Notes: generated by a model from the sequence alone, not told the origin. Counted from the stretch's first letter, positions 40,449-51,020 are shown. The stretch is 64,000 nucleotides of DNA from Tenacibaculum sp. MAR_2009_124 (GCF_900105455.1 NZ_FNSF01000005.1:930001-994000); one strand, 5' to 3'. Translations and numbers: made by a program.

Positions 40449-40482
40449 AAAACTCAAAACTCAAAACTCAAAACTCAAAACT
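40449..40482. repeat. 7-bp tandem array AAAACTC, 5 copies
   Basis: Almost five units, touching the stop codon of moaA. A degenerate heptad tract (AATTTTG-type, 40400-40430) lies between it and the ATTCAAC array. Confidence 0.9.
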
Positions 40483-41473
40483 AACCCCCAATAGTACTCA
40501 TACTTTCCGAGACATTTCCTTTTGTTCGATTAGCTTCCGCAACAAACCCGTTTTTTGGCTTTTCTTTTACGAGTGACAGAAATAATTCTTTTAAATCGTC
40601 GTTACTCGCTCCTTTTCGAATAAAATCTCTAATGCTAAACACACCATCATCAAACAAACAGTTTTTAAGCATTCCTGTTGAGGTAATTCTAATTCTGTTA
40701 CAATCATTGCAAATAGTTCTTGTAAATGCAGGTATAATTCCTACTGAGCCTTTAAAATTTTCAACCTGAAAATTTCTTGAAGTAGATGATTTTTTTGTGG
40801 GTACTTCATAAATTTTGAATTCAGATTGTATTTCTTCAAGAATTCGTTTTAGATTCCAGTTTTCTCCAATCTCACGTTGCCCACTACCATTAAAAGGCAT
40901 TTCCTCAATAAAACGAACAACGATATTTTTATCTTCTGTAAGCTTTACAAAGTCATTAATTTCGTTAGTATTAAAACCCGATTGAACCACCACGTTCAAC
41001 TTTAAATTTAAGGAACTTTTTTCTAATAACTCAAGAGCACTGTACACTTCTGAAAACACATTTCTTCTGGTAATCTGGTTGAATTTATCCTCGTACAAAC
41101 TATCAATACTTAAATTGATGTTTTTAACCTTTTTTAAACCCTCAATCGATTTAATATGTTTTTTAATTAAAGCTCCGTTTGTGGTAATATTGATAGTGTT
41201 TAGAAGATCATTAAAAGACAGCATTTCTAAAAAATTCACAAAGTCCTTTCTTACAAAAGGCTCACCACCAGTTAATCGAACTTTGTTAACACCTAACTCA
41301 GTGAGTACACGAACAATTCGGTACATTTCTTTATAGGTTAATAACTCTTTTCTTGGAACTATGTCAATACCATGAGCAGGCATGCAGTACTGACATCGTA
41401 AATTACAACGATCGGTAACTGCCAATCGAACATAAGTAATTTGACGCCCAAAACTGTCAATAAGTTGCTGCAT
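40481..41473 (-). CDS. moaA: GTP 3',8-cyclase, radical SAM
   Basis: 330 residues. N-terminal radical SAM cluster C-x3-C-x2-C (CNLRCQYC, Cys 23/27/30), GGEPFVR loop, the C-terminal cluster CNDC...C, and the C-terminal Gly-Gly. It starts Moco synthesis from GTP. First gene of the cofactor operon, with cofactor genes moeA, moaC and mobA downstream. moaD, moaE and the adenylating enzyme are not in this window. Confidence 0.97.
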   Translation of the reverse strand: MQQLIDSFGRQITYVRLAVTDRCNLRCQYCMPAHGIDIVPRKELLTYKEMYRIVRVLTELGVNKVRLTGGEPFVRKDFVNFLEMLSFNDLLNTINITTNGALIKKHIKSIEGLKKVKNINLSIDSLYEDKFNQITRRNVFSEVYSALELLEKSSLNLKLNVVVQSGFNTNEINDFVKLTEDKNIVVRFIEEMPFNGSGQREIGENWNLKRILEEIQSEFKIYEVPTKKSSTSRNFQVENFKGSVGIIPAFTRTICNDCNRIRITSTGMLKNCLFDDGVFSIRDFIRKGASNDDLKELFLSLVKEKPKNGFVAEANRTKGNVSESMSTIGG

Positions 41474-41542
41474 AATAACAAAGGTAAGGAATTCAAAAAC
41501 TAGTTACTCTAAATAACTGTTAATTGCTTATTAGTTTCATTT

Positions 41543-43315
41543 TTACACAATTTCCATTTTCTGAAGCAGAAAAGAAGCATTCATGTTTTTGCAAACGCCG
41601 TCTTTCATTTTATAGTCAAAAAACAATTCGTTGTTTACAATTTCAGCATCAAAATAATAATTCTGAATTTGTTCATATTCATCGGCTAATTCACATAAAC
41701 TAACATCATGTGTAGCAATAATTCCTGTGGATTTCGATTTAGTTAATTTCTCAATAAATTGTTTAGAACCAATAGCTTTGTCTTTACTATTTGTTCCTTT
41801 TAATATCTCATCGAGAATTATAAAGTAAGTGTCTTCCTTTATTTCATCAACAATAAACTTCAATCTTTTTAATTCAGAATAAAAATAAGATTCATCATCC
41901 GTTAACGAATCTGAAGTTCGCATACTAGTAATTAGTTTTATTGGAGAATACCTAAAAGTACCCGCACATACAGGTAAGCCACAATTCGCCATAACTATTG
42001 ATAATGATACTGTACGTAAAAATGTACTTTTCCCGGCCATATTAGCACCGGTAACAATAAAAAACTCCTCATTATTAATACTGAAATCATTGTCTACCCT
42101 GTTTACAATTTTTAAAAGAGGGTGTCCTAAACTGGAAGCTTTAATTGTTTGATGTTGACTAGCAATAGAAGGAAAGCTATAATTTGGATGATTAAAAACA
42201 AAATTGGCTAAAGAATTATAGGCATCAAAAAAATCAACTACATGAAACCAGTTATCAACAACATTTTTGTAGGTGGTAATCCAATGTTCTGTTTTCGCAG
42301 CATTGTTAATATCCCATAAAAATAAACCATTACCAACAATAGCAATGAGTAAATTGTTTCTTTGATCGAAGGCGTTGAGTATACCTGAAAATTCTTTAAA
42401 GATTGCTGATGATTTTTTTTCTCCTGTGGTTATGGCTGACTGTTTTTGTTTCAAGAAGTCAGTTTTAAAACTTTCAGTTTCTATTTGTTCAAGGAGTAAG
42501 TAATATTGTTTAAAAATATCTTTTGCACTACTCGCTGAAGTATATAAAGACTGCGTTTTTTTAAAATAAACCATTGAAATTCCTAAACCAATAAAAAACC
42601 ACAAGGTAATTGCTGAAAAAGAAACTATGTCAAACGAAACTAATCCAATTAAAATTAATGAAATAGCAGAAAATATTTTTGGAAGAACTCTTAGAAACGA
42701 TGGCAGTGTTACTTCGAAAGTTTCTATCCAACGAGATATATTTGAAGTTTGTTTTTGTGTAGGAGAAACCAATTGCGCCAATGCTGTAAAATTTTCTCTC
42801 CATGTTGATTTTTGAGAAAGTTCTTGAAGTGTTTTTTGTCGTTCTTCAATGGACTCAATATTGTTTGCGGTAAGCAAAGAAGCTAAAAGTTCTTTTCCTT
42901 TTATGGTTGCTGTTCTGTTTAAATATTGAAAGAAAGAACCTCTTCCAAATAAATCAACATCATTACTATAATGATGCAAAGGTTCGATAAATTCTTCTCC
43001 AGTAGGTCTATCAAAAAAATCGCCATTTAAAATCGAAAGTTCGGTTTCATTGAACGAAATTTTTGATCGAATCAGATTTCTTTTTTCTTTTAAATTTTGA
43101 TGCTTTACAACAAGAAAACCGAAAATAATAACTCCTACAGCTCCAATAATAATTGGTGTATATGAAATTTGAAAAGTAAAATAAACACCAATAATTAAAC
43201 CAGAGAAAATGAGAAAACGAAAGAGTCTAACAACGTTAATCGTTTTACTAATTTCGTTAAGATTTTGGTTGTGTTTCTCAAGTTGATTTGAATAAAAATT
43301 ATGTAGTTCTTGCAT
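41543..43315 (-). CDS. Membrane-anchored MutS-family ATPase
   Basis: 590 residues. N-terminal third has four hydrophobic helices (two at about 32-70, two at about 210-250), and the C-terminal third is a MutS domain V with Walker A TGANMAGKST and Walker B FIILDEILKGTNS. No mismatch-recognition domain or Smr nuclease is present, so it is neither MutS nor MutS2. This type is common in Bacteroidetes, function undetermined. It lies upstream of moaA in the same direction (70-base gap) and divergent from uvrC. Confidence 0.8.
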   Translation of the reverse strand: MQELHNFYSNQLEKHNQNLNEISKTINVVRLFRFLIFSGLIIGVYFTFQISYTPIIIGAVGVIIFGFLVVKHQNLKEKRNLIRSKISFNETELSILNGDFFDRPTGEEFIEPLHHYSNDVDLFGRGSFFQYLNRTATIKGKELLASLLTANNIESIEERQKTLQELSQKSTWRENFTALAQLVSPTQKQTSNISRWIETFEVTLPSFLRVLPKIFSAISLILIGLVSFDIVSFSAITLWFFIGLGISMVYFKKTQSLYTSASSAKDIFKQYYLLLEQIETESFKTDFLKQKQSAITTGEKKSSAIFKEFSGILNAFDQRNNLLIAIVGNGLFLWDINNAAKTEHWITTYKNVVDNWFHVVDFFDAYNSLANFVFNHPNYSFPSIASQHQTIKASSLGHPLLKIVNRVDNDFSINNEEFFIVTGANMAGKSTFLRTVSLSIVMANCGLPVCAGTFRYSPIKLITSMRTSDSLTDDESYFYSELKRLKFIVDEIKEDTYFIILDEILKGTNSKDKAIGSKQFIEKLTKSKSTGIIATHDVSLCELADEYEQIQNYYFDAEIVNNELFFDYKMKDGVCKNMNASFLLQKMEIV

Positions 43316-43430
43316 CTCTTAAAAAAGAATAAAAATACAGGTTTAAACCCAGTTTGTTCTGTAAAATAGAGAAAATAATATAATGCTATGTTTTTAGAAA
43401 ATTGTATTTTCGTTTAAAGCTTTTCTTTTA

Positions 43431-45233
43431 ATGCCTACAACTTTAGAACTTCAAATAAAAACCCTGCCGAATTCTCCGGGAGTCTATCAGTATTTTGATA
43501 AAGATGATGTCATCATTTATGTCGGAAAAGCGAAGAATTTAAAGAAGAGAGTATCATCATATTTTACCAAAAACCATGAAAATGGTAAAACCAGAATTCT
43601 CGTAAGAAAAATTGTTAGGATTGAACATATCGTTGTTGATACCGAAACAGATGCACTTCTTTTAGAAAACAACCTGATAAAGAAATATAAGCCAAGGTAT
43701 AATGTGCTTTTAAAAGATGATAAGTCTTACCCATGGCTTTGTATTAAGAAAGAACGTTTTCCTAGAATATTTTCAACAAGAAGAGTCATTAAAGATGGGT
43801 CGGAATATTTCGGTCCGTATACCAATATGCGCATGGTAAGTGCTTTATTGGATCTTATAAAAGAGCTGTACACACTTCGTACATGCAATTTCGATTTGCA
43901 TGAAACCAAAATTAATTCCGACAAGTATAAAGTTTGTTTAGAATATCACTTAGGGAATTGCAAAGGGCCTTGTGAAGGAATGCAAACAGAGGAGAGTTAC
44001 ATGAATGATATTAGAGCAATCAGAAATATTATTAAAGGTAATTTTAAGGAGAGTCTTGAACAATTTCATGACATTATGATGGGATTTGCTGCCGATATGA
44101 AATTTGAAGAGGCACAAAAGATTAAGGAAAAAATTGAATCGTTACAAAATTACCAGGCAAAATCAACTATTGTAAATCCTTCAATTAACAATGTAGATGT
44201 ATTTTCTTTAATTTCAGATGAAACTCACGGATATGCCAACTTCTTCAAAATAATGAATGGAGCTATTGTACAATCTTATACAACAGAAATAAAGAAAAAG
44301 CTTGAAGAAAGTGATAAAGACTTATTAGAGTTGTTTATTATTGAAACTAGAAATCGTTTCAATTCTTTATCTCGCGAAATTTATGTGCCATTTAAGGTTG
44401 ATTTGGGAGATAAAATAAAAGTAGTCATTCCGAAGTTAGGTGATAAAAAACGTATTGTTGAACTATCAGAAAGAAATGCTAAATATTATAGACAAGAGCA
44501 GTTTAAACAGATAAAAATTGTTGATCCTGATCGACACGTAAAGCGAATTATGGGGCAGATGCAGAAAGATTTGCGTTTACGAGCAGAGCCTCGTCATATT
44601 GAGTGTTTTGATAATTCGAATATTCAAGGAACCCATCCTGTTGCCGCCTGTGTAGTTTTTAAGGATGGAAAACCAAGTAAAAAAGAGTATCGTCATTTTA
44701 ATATTAAAACGGTTGAAGGTCCAGATGATTTTGCTTCTATGGAAGAAGTAGTTTATAGAAGATATAAACGTTTGTTAGAAGAAGAACAGCCTTTACCACA
44801 ACTTATTATTATTGATGGAGGAAAAGGACAGTTGTCTTCTGCTTTAAAAAGTTTAGACATACTTGGTTTAAGAGGAAAAATAGCTATTATTGGTATTGCA
44901 AAGCGCTTGGAAGAAATTTATTACCCAGGTGATAGTGTTCCGTTGTATTTAGATAAAAAATCTGAAACACTCAAAATTATTCAATATTTAAGAAATGAAG
45001 CGCACCGTTTTGGAATTACTTTCCATAGAAATAAGCGAAGCAAAAGTGCGATTCAGTCTGAACTAGAACAAATTCCGGATGTTGGTAAACAAACGATAAC
45101 AAATTTATTACGTAAATTTAAATCAGCTAAACGAGTAAAAAGTGCTAGTTTAGAGGAGTTAAAAGAAGCGGTAGGTTTTTCAAGAGCACAAAAAATCTAT
45201 CAGTATTATCATAAAAATCAAACTATGGAATAA
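43431..45233 (+). CDS. uvrC: UvrABC system protein C (excinuclease)
   Basis: 600 residues. GIY-YIG nuclease at the N-terminus (SPGVYQYFDKDDVIIYVGKA), UVR motif (MKFEEAQKIKEKIESLQNY, about 222), RNase H-like C-terminal nuclease (IIDGGKGQLSSA) and a helix-hairpin-helix (IPDVGKQTITNLLRKF). It makes both incisions in nucleotide excision repair. A -7-like TATTTTCG lies about 22 bases before ATG 43431. Confidence 0.97.
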   Translation: MPTTLELQIKTLPNSPGVYQYFDKDDVIIYVGKAKNLKKRVSSYFTKNHENGKTRILVRKIVRIEHIVVDTETDALLLENNLIKKYKPRYNVLLKDDKSYPWLCIKKERFPRIFSTRRVIKDGSEYFGPYTNMRMVSALLDLIKELYTLRTCNFDLHETKINSDKYKVCLEYHLGNCKGPCEGMQTEESYMNDIRAIRNIIKGNFKESLEQFHDIMMGFAADMKFEEAQKIKEKIESLQNYQAKSTIVNPSINNVDVFSLISDETHGYANFFKIMNGAIVQSYTTEIKKKLEESDKDLLELFIIETRNRFNSLSREIYVPFKVDLGDKIKVVIPKLGDKKRIVELSERNAKYYRQEQFKQIKIVDPDRHVKRIMGQMQKDLRLRAEPRHIECFDNSNIQGTHPVAACVVFKDGKPSKKEYRHFNIKTVEGPDDFASMEEVVYRRYKRLLEEEQPLPQLIIIDGGKGQLSSALKSLDILGLRGKIAIIGIAKRLEEIYYPGDSVPLYLDKKSETLKIIQYLRNEAHRFGITFHRNKRSKSAIQSELEQIPDVGKQTITNLLRKFKSAKRVKSASLEELKEAVGFSRAQKIYQYYHKNQTME

Positions 45234-45423
45234 CGTTAATTAATTGCTTTTCGAAAAGAATTAATTAAAAAATTATTACACTTGTTACCCCTTTATATTA
45301 CGCATTAGTAAATAATAATTTAAAAGCATAGAGTTGTTATGTTAAAATCATTAATGAGTATAATACTTATTAATATTTTGACGTTAGTTAGCATCTTCTA
45401 AGTAAGAAAGTGAAAACAAACAC

Positions 45424-47625
45424 ATGAAAAAGCTATTATTTTTTTTAATGGCTCCTATAATGCTATTTGCGCAAGAACAACCAAAAGTTGGATTGGTTTT
45501 AAGCGGGGGCGGGGCAAAAGGATTTGCTCATGTTGGAGTACTAAAAGAGTTAGAAAAAGCGGGGTTACAGATTGACTATATTGGAGGAACTAGCATGGGA
45601 GCTATTGTAGGAGGGCTTTATGCTGCTGGTTATTCTCCTGATCAGATTGAAAAAGTGATTAAAGAAGCTGATTTTATGAAACTACTTCAGGATGAGGTGG
45701 CCAGAGAATCAAAACCTTTTTTTATAAAACAACATGGAGAAAAATACTCGGTAACACTACCTATAAAAAATGGAGCTGTGGGGTTACCTTTAGGACTGTC
45801 AAGAGGGCAAAACGTACTTAATTTTTTAACAGAATTATTAGCTCCAGCTGATGAAATTACCGATTTCTCAAAACTACCTATTCCATTTTTCTGTATTGGA
45901 ACCAATATTGAAACAGGAGAAGAAGTAGTTCTTGAAAAGGGTTCTTTAGCGTTAGCATTAAGAGCAAGTGGGGCATTTCCTTCGCTATTAAATCCAGTTG
46001 ATATTGACGGTCAGTTACTAGTGGATGGAGGAGTTGTAAATAACTTTCCTGTAGATATTATGAAAACGAAAGGCGTTGACATGATAATTGGAGTGAATGT
46101 TCAAGGGGAACTTTTAAGAAGAGAAGAACTGTCTTCAGTAGCCTCGGTTTTACTTCAAATAATCAATTTTCAGATGTATCGTAAATCTGATGAACAGGCA
46201 AAACTTGTCGATTTTAATTTAAAACCAAACATTATAGAATACAGTGTTCTTTCTTTTGATAAAAACAAAGAAATTATAGCTGAAGGAATAAGAGTTGTAA
46301 AACCCCAAAAGTTTGTTTTTGATAGCATTGCTAAACTTCAAAAAATAAAGAAAAAACGCCCTCAAATTACACTAAAGAGCAAAAGGTTTTTGGTAGATAG
46401 AATTGTTATTAAAGGAAATAAACACTATACGGATAATTATGTTTTAGGAAAGCTTCAGCTTGAGAAAGGAGATAGTACTTCATATAAAGAGATTTCTAGA
46501 AAAATCAGCTCATTATCGGCAACTAATAATTTTGAAAGAATTGATTATCATTTCGAGAAGTCATTTTCTGGAAAGAAATTAGAATTAAAGGTTAAAGAAG
46601 ATAACGTGAAATCATACGTTCGATTTGGAATTCATTACGATTTATTATATAAAACGGCTGTTCTTTTAAACTATAATCGTAGAAAACTGCTCATGCAAAA
46701 TGATGAGTTTAATTTTGATGTAGGAATCGGTGATCGTATTCGATATAGGATGGATTATTTTATTGATAATGGTTTAATCCCTAGTTATGGTTTTACTTCT
46801 AGTTATAACTCTTTTAAAAGTTCCTTTCTTTTTAATAACGACGTAATAAACAGAATTAACATCAAGTATAAAGATTTTAGTAATAGTTTTTATGTTCAAA
46901 CTACTATTGATAAAAAGTTTGCTTTTGGAATTGGACTTGAAAACAAAAAGATTAAAATTTCTTCGGATACTTTTTTAACCGAGGGTGAAGAAACTGTGTT
47001 TGATAATAGCAACTATGTTAACGCTTATTCTTTTTTGAAGTTAGATACGTACAATAAAAAAATATATCCAACGGATGGGTATTTTGCAAATGTGGCCTTC
47101 AAATGGTTTATTTGGTCTGATAGAAATGATCGTATTGATGAACTTACTTTAGAGAGTAATGAGTTTAATCAGTTCTCTCAAATTTCAGGTACTGTTGGAT
47201 TTGCCAAATCTTTTTTAGATGATAAATTAACTTTTCAATATACAGGAGAAGGTGGGTTTACATTAGGAAAGGAAGCTTCAGAGATTTTTGATTTTAGATT
47301 AGGGGGCTATAACCAAAACTACATCAATAATTTCGTGTCTTTTTATGGATATGATACAGCTCAATTAGGGAATCAAACATTTGTAAAGTCAGAGTTTAAC
47401 TTTAGGTACAATGTTTATAAGAATCAGTACGCCACTTTTATAGCTAATTACGCCCGAATTGAACATGATGTTTTTAAGGATGGTAAATTATTTGATAACA
47501 CAAAATCAGGTTACGCTTTGGGATATGGCTTGAGTACCTTTATAGGTCCTATTGAATTGAAATACTCTTGGTCACCAGATCATAAAGAGAAATACTGGTT
47601 GTTTAATTTAGGTTTCTGGTTTTAA
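45424..47625 (+). CDS. Patatin-like phospholipase with outer-membrane barrel (type Vd-like)
   Basis: 733 residues. Signal peptide (MKKLLFFLMAPIMLFA), patatin domain with oxyanion GGGAKG at 28-33, catalytic Ser in GTSMG (Ser57) and Asp in DGG (201-203), then a POTRA-like segment (about 320-395) and a C-terminal beta-barrel ending in aromatic Phe (WLFNLGFWF). Layout resembles PlpD-type autotransporters. A membrane-tethered lipase or a surface lipid-modifying enzyme is likely. Confidence 0.85.
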   Translation: MKKLLFFLMAPIMLFAQEQPKVGLVLSGGGAKGFAHVGVLKELEKAGLQIDYIGGTSMGAIVGGLYAAGYSPDQIEKVIKEADFMKLLQDEVARESKPFFIKQHGEKYSVTLPIKNGAVGLPLGLSRGQNVLNFLTELLAPADEITDFSKLPIPFFCIGTNIETGEEVVLEKGSLALALRASGAFPSLLNPVDIDGQLLVDGGVVNNFPVDIMKTKGVDMIIGVNVQGELLRREELSSVASVLLQIINFQMYRKSDEQAKLVDFNLKPNIIEYSVLSFDKNKEIIAEGIRVVKPQKFVFDSIAKLQKIKKKRPQITLKSKRFLVDRIVIKGNKHYTDNYVLGKLQLEKGDSTSYKEISRKISSLSATNNFERIDYHFEKSFSGKKLELKVKEDNVKSYVRFGIHYDLLYKTAVLLNYNRRKLLMQNDEFNFDVGIGDRIRYRMDYFIDNGLIPSYGFTSSYNSFKSSFLFNNDVINRINIKYKDFSNSFYVQTTIDKKFAFGIGLENKKIKISSDTFLTEGEETVFDNSNYVNAYSFLKLDTYNKKIYPTDGYFANVAFKWFIWSDRNDRIDELTLESNEFNQFSQISGTVGFAKSFLDDKLTFQYTGEGGFTLGKEASEIFDFRLGGYNQNYINNFVSFYGYDTAQLGNQTFVKSEFNFRYNVYKNQYATFIANYARIEHDVFKDGKLFDNTKSGYALGYGLSTFIGPIELKYSWSPDHKEKYWLFNLGFWF

Positions 47626-47813
47626 GAATGATATTTGAAAAGGTTAAAGAAAACAATTCTGAGTTCTTTATCCAATTGATTATGTATTCCAGAGTTTGTT
47701 GGAATTAAATAGTGAAACAAATTTCAGAATGAAAGAAAACCTAATTGTTTCATTGAAATACATTGTCATCTAGTATTGAGAATACATTGGACTCTTTATT
47801 TTTAAAGGAGATA

Positions 47814-48878
47814 CTAAACAGCTTTTTCAAGAGTAAAAGAAAACTCAGATCCGTCACCATATTTACTTTTTAATAAGATGGTTTCTCCATGTGCTTCAAT
47901 AATATGTTTTACAATAGATAGTCCCAATCCAGAACCTCCTTGTTCTCTGGAACGACTCTGATCAACTCTATAAAAGCGTTCAAATAAACGTGAAAGATGC
48001 TCTTGCTTTATACCTTCTCCGTTATCATTTACTTTGATAATGAATTTCTTTGAGTTGTAATTTTCAACACTTACAGTAGTTACTCCGCCTATTTTACCGT
48101 ATTTAATTGAGTTAACAATAAGGTTAATAATTACTTGCTCAATTCGTTCAATGTCGCCCTTCACAAAAAAAGGAAATTCATAAGCCTTATCTAACTGCAA
48201 TTTGATACCTCTTTTTTTCGCTTTCATTTCGAATAAATCGAAAACATTCTGAATCATTTCCAAAATATTAAAGGTTTCGATATTCATTTTCATACCCTCA
48301 GTTTCCAACTTAGCAATCATATCTAAATCTTTAACAATAGAGGTTAATCTTTCTACTCCCTTACTAGCTCTTTCTAAATATTTTGTTCTAATTTCTTTGT
48401 CTTCGGCGGCACCTTCAATTAAGGTTAAAACATAGCCTTGTACGGTAAAAAGAGGTGTTTTAAGTTCATGAGCCACATTTCCTAAAAAATCTCTTCTAAA
48501 GGAGTCTCTTTGCGTTAAATCGGCAATCTCTTCACTTTTCCCCTCAACATATTCTTGAACCGTTTTTGTTAAGGTTTCAACATCAGTTGTTATTTTTTTT
48601 CTTTTTAAATCATTAACGTCTAAAAAAGAGATGTCTTCGTATAGTTTTTTTATTCTTTGATAAATAAAATGCTCCGCTCTAAACTGAATAACAAAAAATG
48701 AAATGATAAATATTATGATACCAAAAGCGATATAAGTAACGATACCTAAATGCTTATAGAGTAAAAAATAGGTAAGTACCGAAAAAATGGTAGAAAGAAT
48801 GGTCAAATAAAAAGCTGACCAAAGTGCATATTTATATGTTTTTTTCAATTTCAAAATATTGTTATTTGTTACAAACAA
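47814..48878 (-). CDS. PhoR-like sensor histidine kinase
   Basis: 354 residues. Two membrane helices (about 18-41 and 47-66) with almost no periplasmic loop, HisKA with FLGNVAHELKTP (His137), and HATPase with NDNGEGI and GGSGLGLSIV. Partner of the response regulator 55 bases upstream on the same strand. The short N-terminus implies membrane or cytosolic input. Called PhoR-like from kinase domain similarity. The actual signal is unknown. Confidence 0.85.
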   Translation of the reverse strand: MFVTNNNILKLKKTYKYALWSAFYLTILSTIFSVLTYFLLYKHLGIVTYIAFGIIIFIISFFVIQFRAEHFIYQRIKKLYEDISFLDVNDLKRKKITTDVETLTKTVQEYVEGKSEEIADLTQRDSFRRDFLGNVAHELKTPLFTVQGYVLTLIEGAAEDKEIRTKYLERASKGVERLTSIVKDLDMIAKLETEGMKMNIETFNILEMIQNVFDLFEMKAKKRGIKLQLDKAYEFPFFVKGDIERIEQVIINLIVNSIKYGKIGGVTTVSVENYNSKKFIIKVNDNGEGIKQEHLSRLFERFYRVDQSRSREQGGSGLGLSIVKHIIEAHGETILLKSKYGDGSEFSFTLEKAV

Positions 48879-48933
48879 AAGTAGATTGCCTTAAAAAGCA
48901 ATCTACCACCTTATATTGTTTTTTAAATAGGTG

Positions 48934-49632
48934 TTATTTGTCTAATCCTTCTAGCACAAATTTATAACCAACACCTTTTACTGTTTTAAAATAATCATCA
49001 CCAATTTTTTCACGAAGCTTTCTAATATGAACATCAATAGTTCTTCCTCCAACAACAACTTCATTACCCCAAACATTATCTAAAATAACTTCACGTTTAA
49101 AAACCTTTCCAGGTTTCGATGTTAATAGCGAAAATAGTTCAAATTCTTTTCTAGGAAGAGAAATTCTATTTTCACCTTTAAAAACGACATACTCGTCTCT
49201 ATTAATTATTATATCACCAATTTTGGTCGTGGCATCTGTTTTTTCTTCAGATTTTAGTCGTCTAAGTAATGATTTTACTTTGCTAACTAAAACCTTTGGT
49301 TTAACAGGTTTTGTAATATAGTCGTCAGCACCAGCGTCAAAACCAGCCACTTGAGAATAGTCTTCGCCTCTTGCCGTTAAAAAGGAAATAATAGAATCTT
49401 CAAGAGATTTTATTCCTCTAATTTTTTCGCAGGCTTCAATTCCATCCATCTCTGGCATCATAATATCTAATAATATTAGATGCGGCTGCACTTTTTTAGC
49501 CGTTTTAACCCCTTCAGCCCCATTACTGGCTGTAAAAACTTGATATCCTTCAGATTTTAGATTGTAACCTACTATTTCTAGTATATCTGGTTCATCATCA
49601 ACCAATAAAATCTTAATATCGCTAGTATTCAT
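48934..49632 (-). CDS. OmpR/PhoB-family response regulator
   Basis: 232 residues from ATG 49632. A longer open frame begins at 49680, but its extra 16 residues are not typical of the receiver domain. The receiver has VDDEPD (11-16), phospho-acceptor Asp56 in LILLDIMMPEMDG, and Lys in ITKPVKP. The C-terminal winged helix contains LPRKEFELFSLL and GGRTIDVHIRKLREK. It is transcribed first, ahead of the PhoR-like kinase. Confidence 0.92.
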   Translation of the reverse strand: MNTSDIKILLVDDEPDILEIVGYNLKSEGYQVFTASNGAEGVKTAKKVQPHLILLDIMMPEMDGIEACEKIRGIKSLEDSIISFLTARGEDYSQVAGFDAGADDYITKPVKPKVLVSKVKSLLRRLKSEEKTDATTKIGDIIINRDEYVVFKGENRISLPRKEFELFSLLTSKPGKVFKREVILDNVWGNEVVVGGRTIDVHIRKLREKIGDDYFKTVKGVGYKFVLEGLDK

Positions 49633-49859
49633 ACATTGATTTTTAAGTACTATATTCCAAAAGTAACGATAAAATAACAAAATAGCTATTTAGCTATTTA
49701 ACTTAACGTTGATTTAATGATTTATAAACTTGTAAAAATATTTTTACTTATGAATCAGTGTTTTAGCTTTTGTTTACGTCAAAAGATAGTCCTAAATATT
49801 ATTTACCGTGCCGATGTATAATTTTGATTAGAGTTATGTCCAATATTATTACATTATAC

Positions 49860-51020
49860 CTATTTCAAATTTTTTATGAATTCTGACGGAGTTATGTTTT
49901 TTAGTTTAACAAAAGCCTTAGAAAAGGAGTCGGAGTTACTAAAACCCGCTTCCTGAGCAATGGCTTTAATTGTATATTTTCTGATAATTGAATTAGATTC
50001 CAATAAAGTAATTATATTGGTAATCCTTAATGTGTTTAAGTAATTTGTAAACGAAGTTTCTTTATGATAGTTTACTATTTTAGATAAATAACTTGTATTT
50101 GTATTCAATTCTTTGGCTAAAATAGTTAGGTTCATGTTTTGAGAAGTATAACCTTTGTTTTGTTCGAATTGATCAAGACCTAATAAAATATTTCTAATAA
50201 TTTCATCTGGAATACCTAATTGTTTGTTACTTTTTGAGTTGTTAACAGGGGGGTGAGTGTTTAAGGTATTTGAGTTACTTGCGACCAACGGACGCAAATA
50301 TTTTCTTTCTTGTAAAACTCTTAACTGTATAATAGACTGATAACCGAGCCAATAGATTAAAATTGTCGTAAAAATTCTCAGAGGATAATAGGATGGTAAG
50401 AATATATTAAACTTAAGAATTAATGTGATTAGCAAAGGAATAAACCAAGAAACATAAGACAACAACCCTAATCTGAAAAATATTCGAATCCATTTTAAGT
50501 TATCGAAATCTGTAATGTTAGATGGAATTCTTTTCCTTTTAACCATTTTGTATAAATAGTAAGCATAAATAAAAATGGTAATTGAAACGAACATACTTAA
50601 TAACTCCTCAAAAATTACATACGTTTTAAAAGTCGTTAGGTTAGAAATGGTTTCATTATTACTAAAATAGAAGCCGAGTCGAACGAGTAATAGTCCCAAA
50701 AAAGCGATCGAAACAATTTTAAAAAGGCTTTGCTTTCTTTTTTCTATTTCCAGATAATTAATAAGGAACAAGTAAAAAAATAAGGCGATTAAAAAATGCC
50801 AAGGTATTTCAAAATACCTGAGGAACTGACTATCTTGAAAAAATTGTTTAACTAACACCCAGGATTGGAAGTTATTTAAAGAGATTACCAAAACTAAAAA
50901 ATTAATAAAAAGAAAAGCTTTTTTCGTACCCCCTTTTGAAAACCATAGGATTAAGCAAAATATAAATCCGTGAATGGAACTAACTAGCAAGAATAAGTTG
51001 AAAAAATCTTTCACCATCAA
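49860..51020 (-). CDS. Membrane/AraC-family transcriptional regulator
   Basis: 386 residues. About seven membrane helices (first 230 residues), a linker with SNSNTLNTHPPVNNSKSN, then an AraC double HTH (LNTNTSYLSKIVNYHKETSF, and IAQEAGFSNSDSFSKAFVKLKNITPSEF). Same layout as the two broken copies at 30679-34342, but distantly related. Likely a membrane-embedded sensor that regulates genes directly. Monocistronic. Confidence 0.8.
   Translation of the reverse strand: MMVKDFFNLFLLVSSIHGFIFCLILWFSKGGTKKAFLFINFLVLVISLNNFQSWVLVKQFFQDSQFLRYFEIPWHFLIALFFYLFLINYLEIEKRKQSLFKIVSIAFLGLLLVRLGFYFSNNETISNLTTFKTYVIFEELLSMFVSITIFIYAYYLYKMVKRKRIPSNITDFDNLKWIRIFFRLGLLSYVSWFIPLLITLILKFNIFLPSYYPLRIFTTILIYWLGYQSIIQLRVLQERKYLRPLVASNSNTLNTHPPVNNSKSNKQLGIPDEIIRNILLGLDQFEQNKGYTSQNMNLTILAKELNTNTSYLSKIVNYHKETSFTNYLNTLRITNIITLLESNSIIRKYTIKAIAQEAGFSNSDSFSKAFVKLKNITPSEFIKNLK

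Noticed and set aside
38451..40482. CRISPR array
   Set aside because: The repeats are 7-bp tandem units with no spacers, and no cas genes are present.
45339..45401. 20-codon hydrophobic ORF before the patatin gene
   Set aside because: Too short to support. Composition fits AT-rich spacer DNA.
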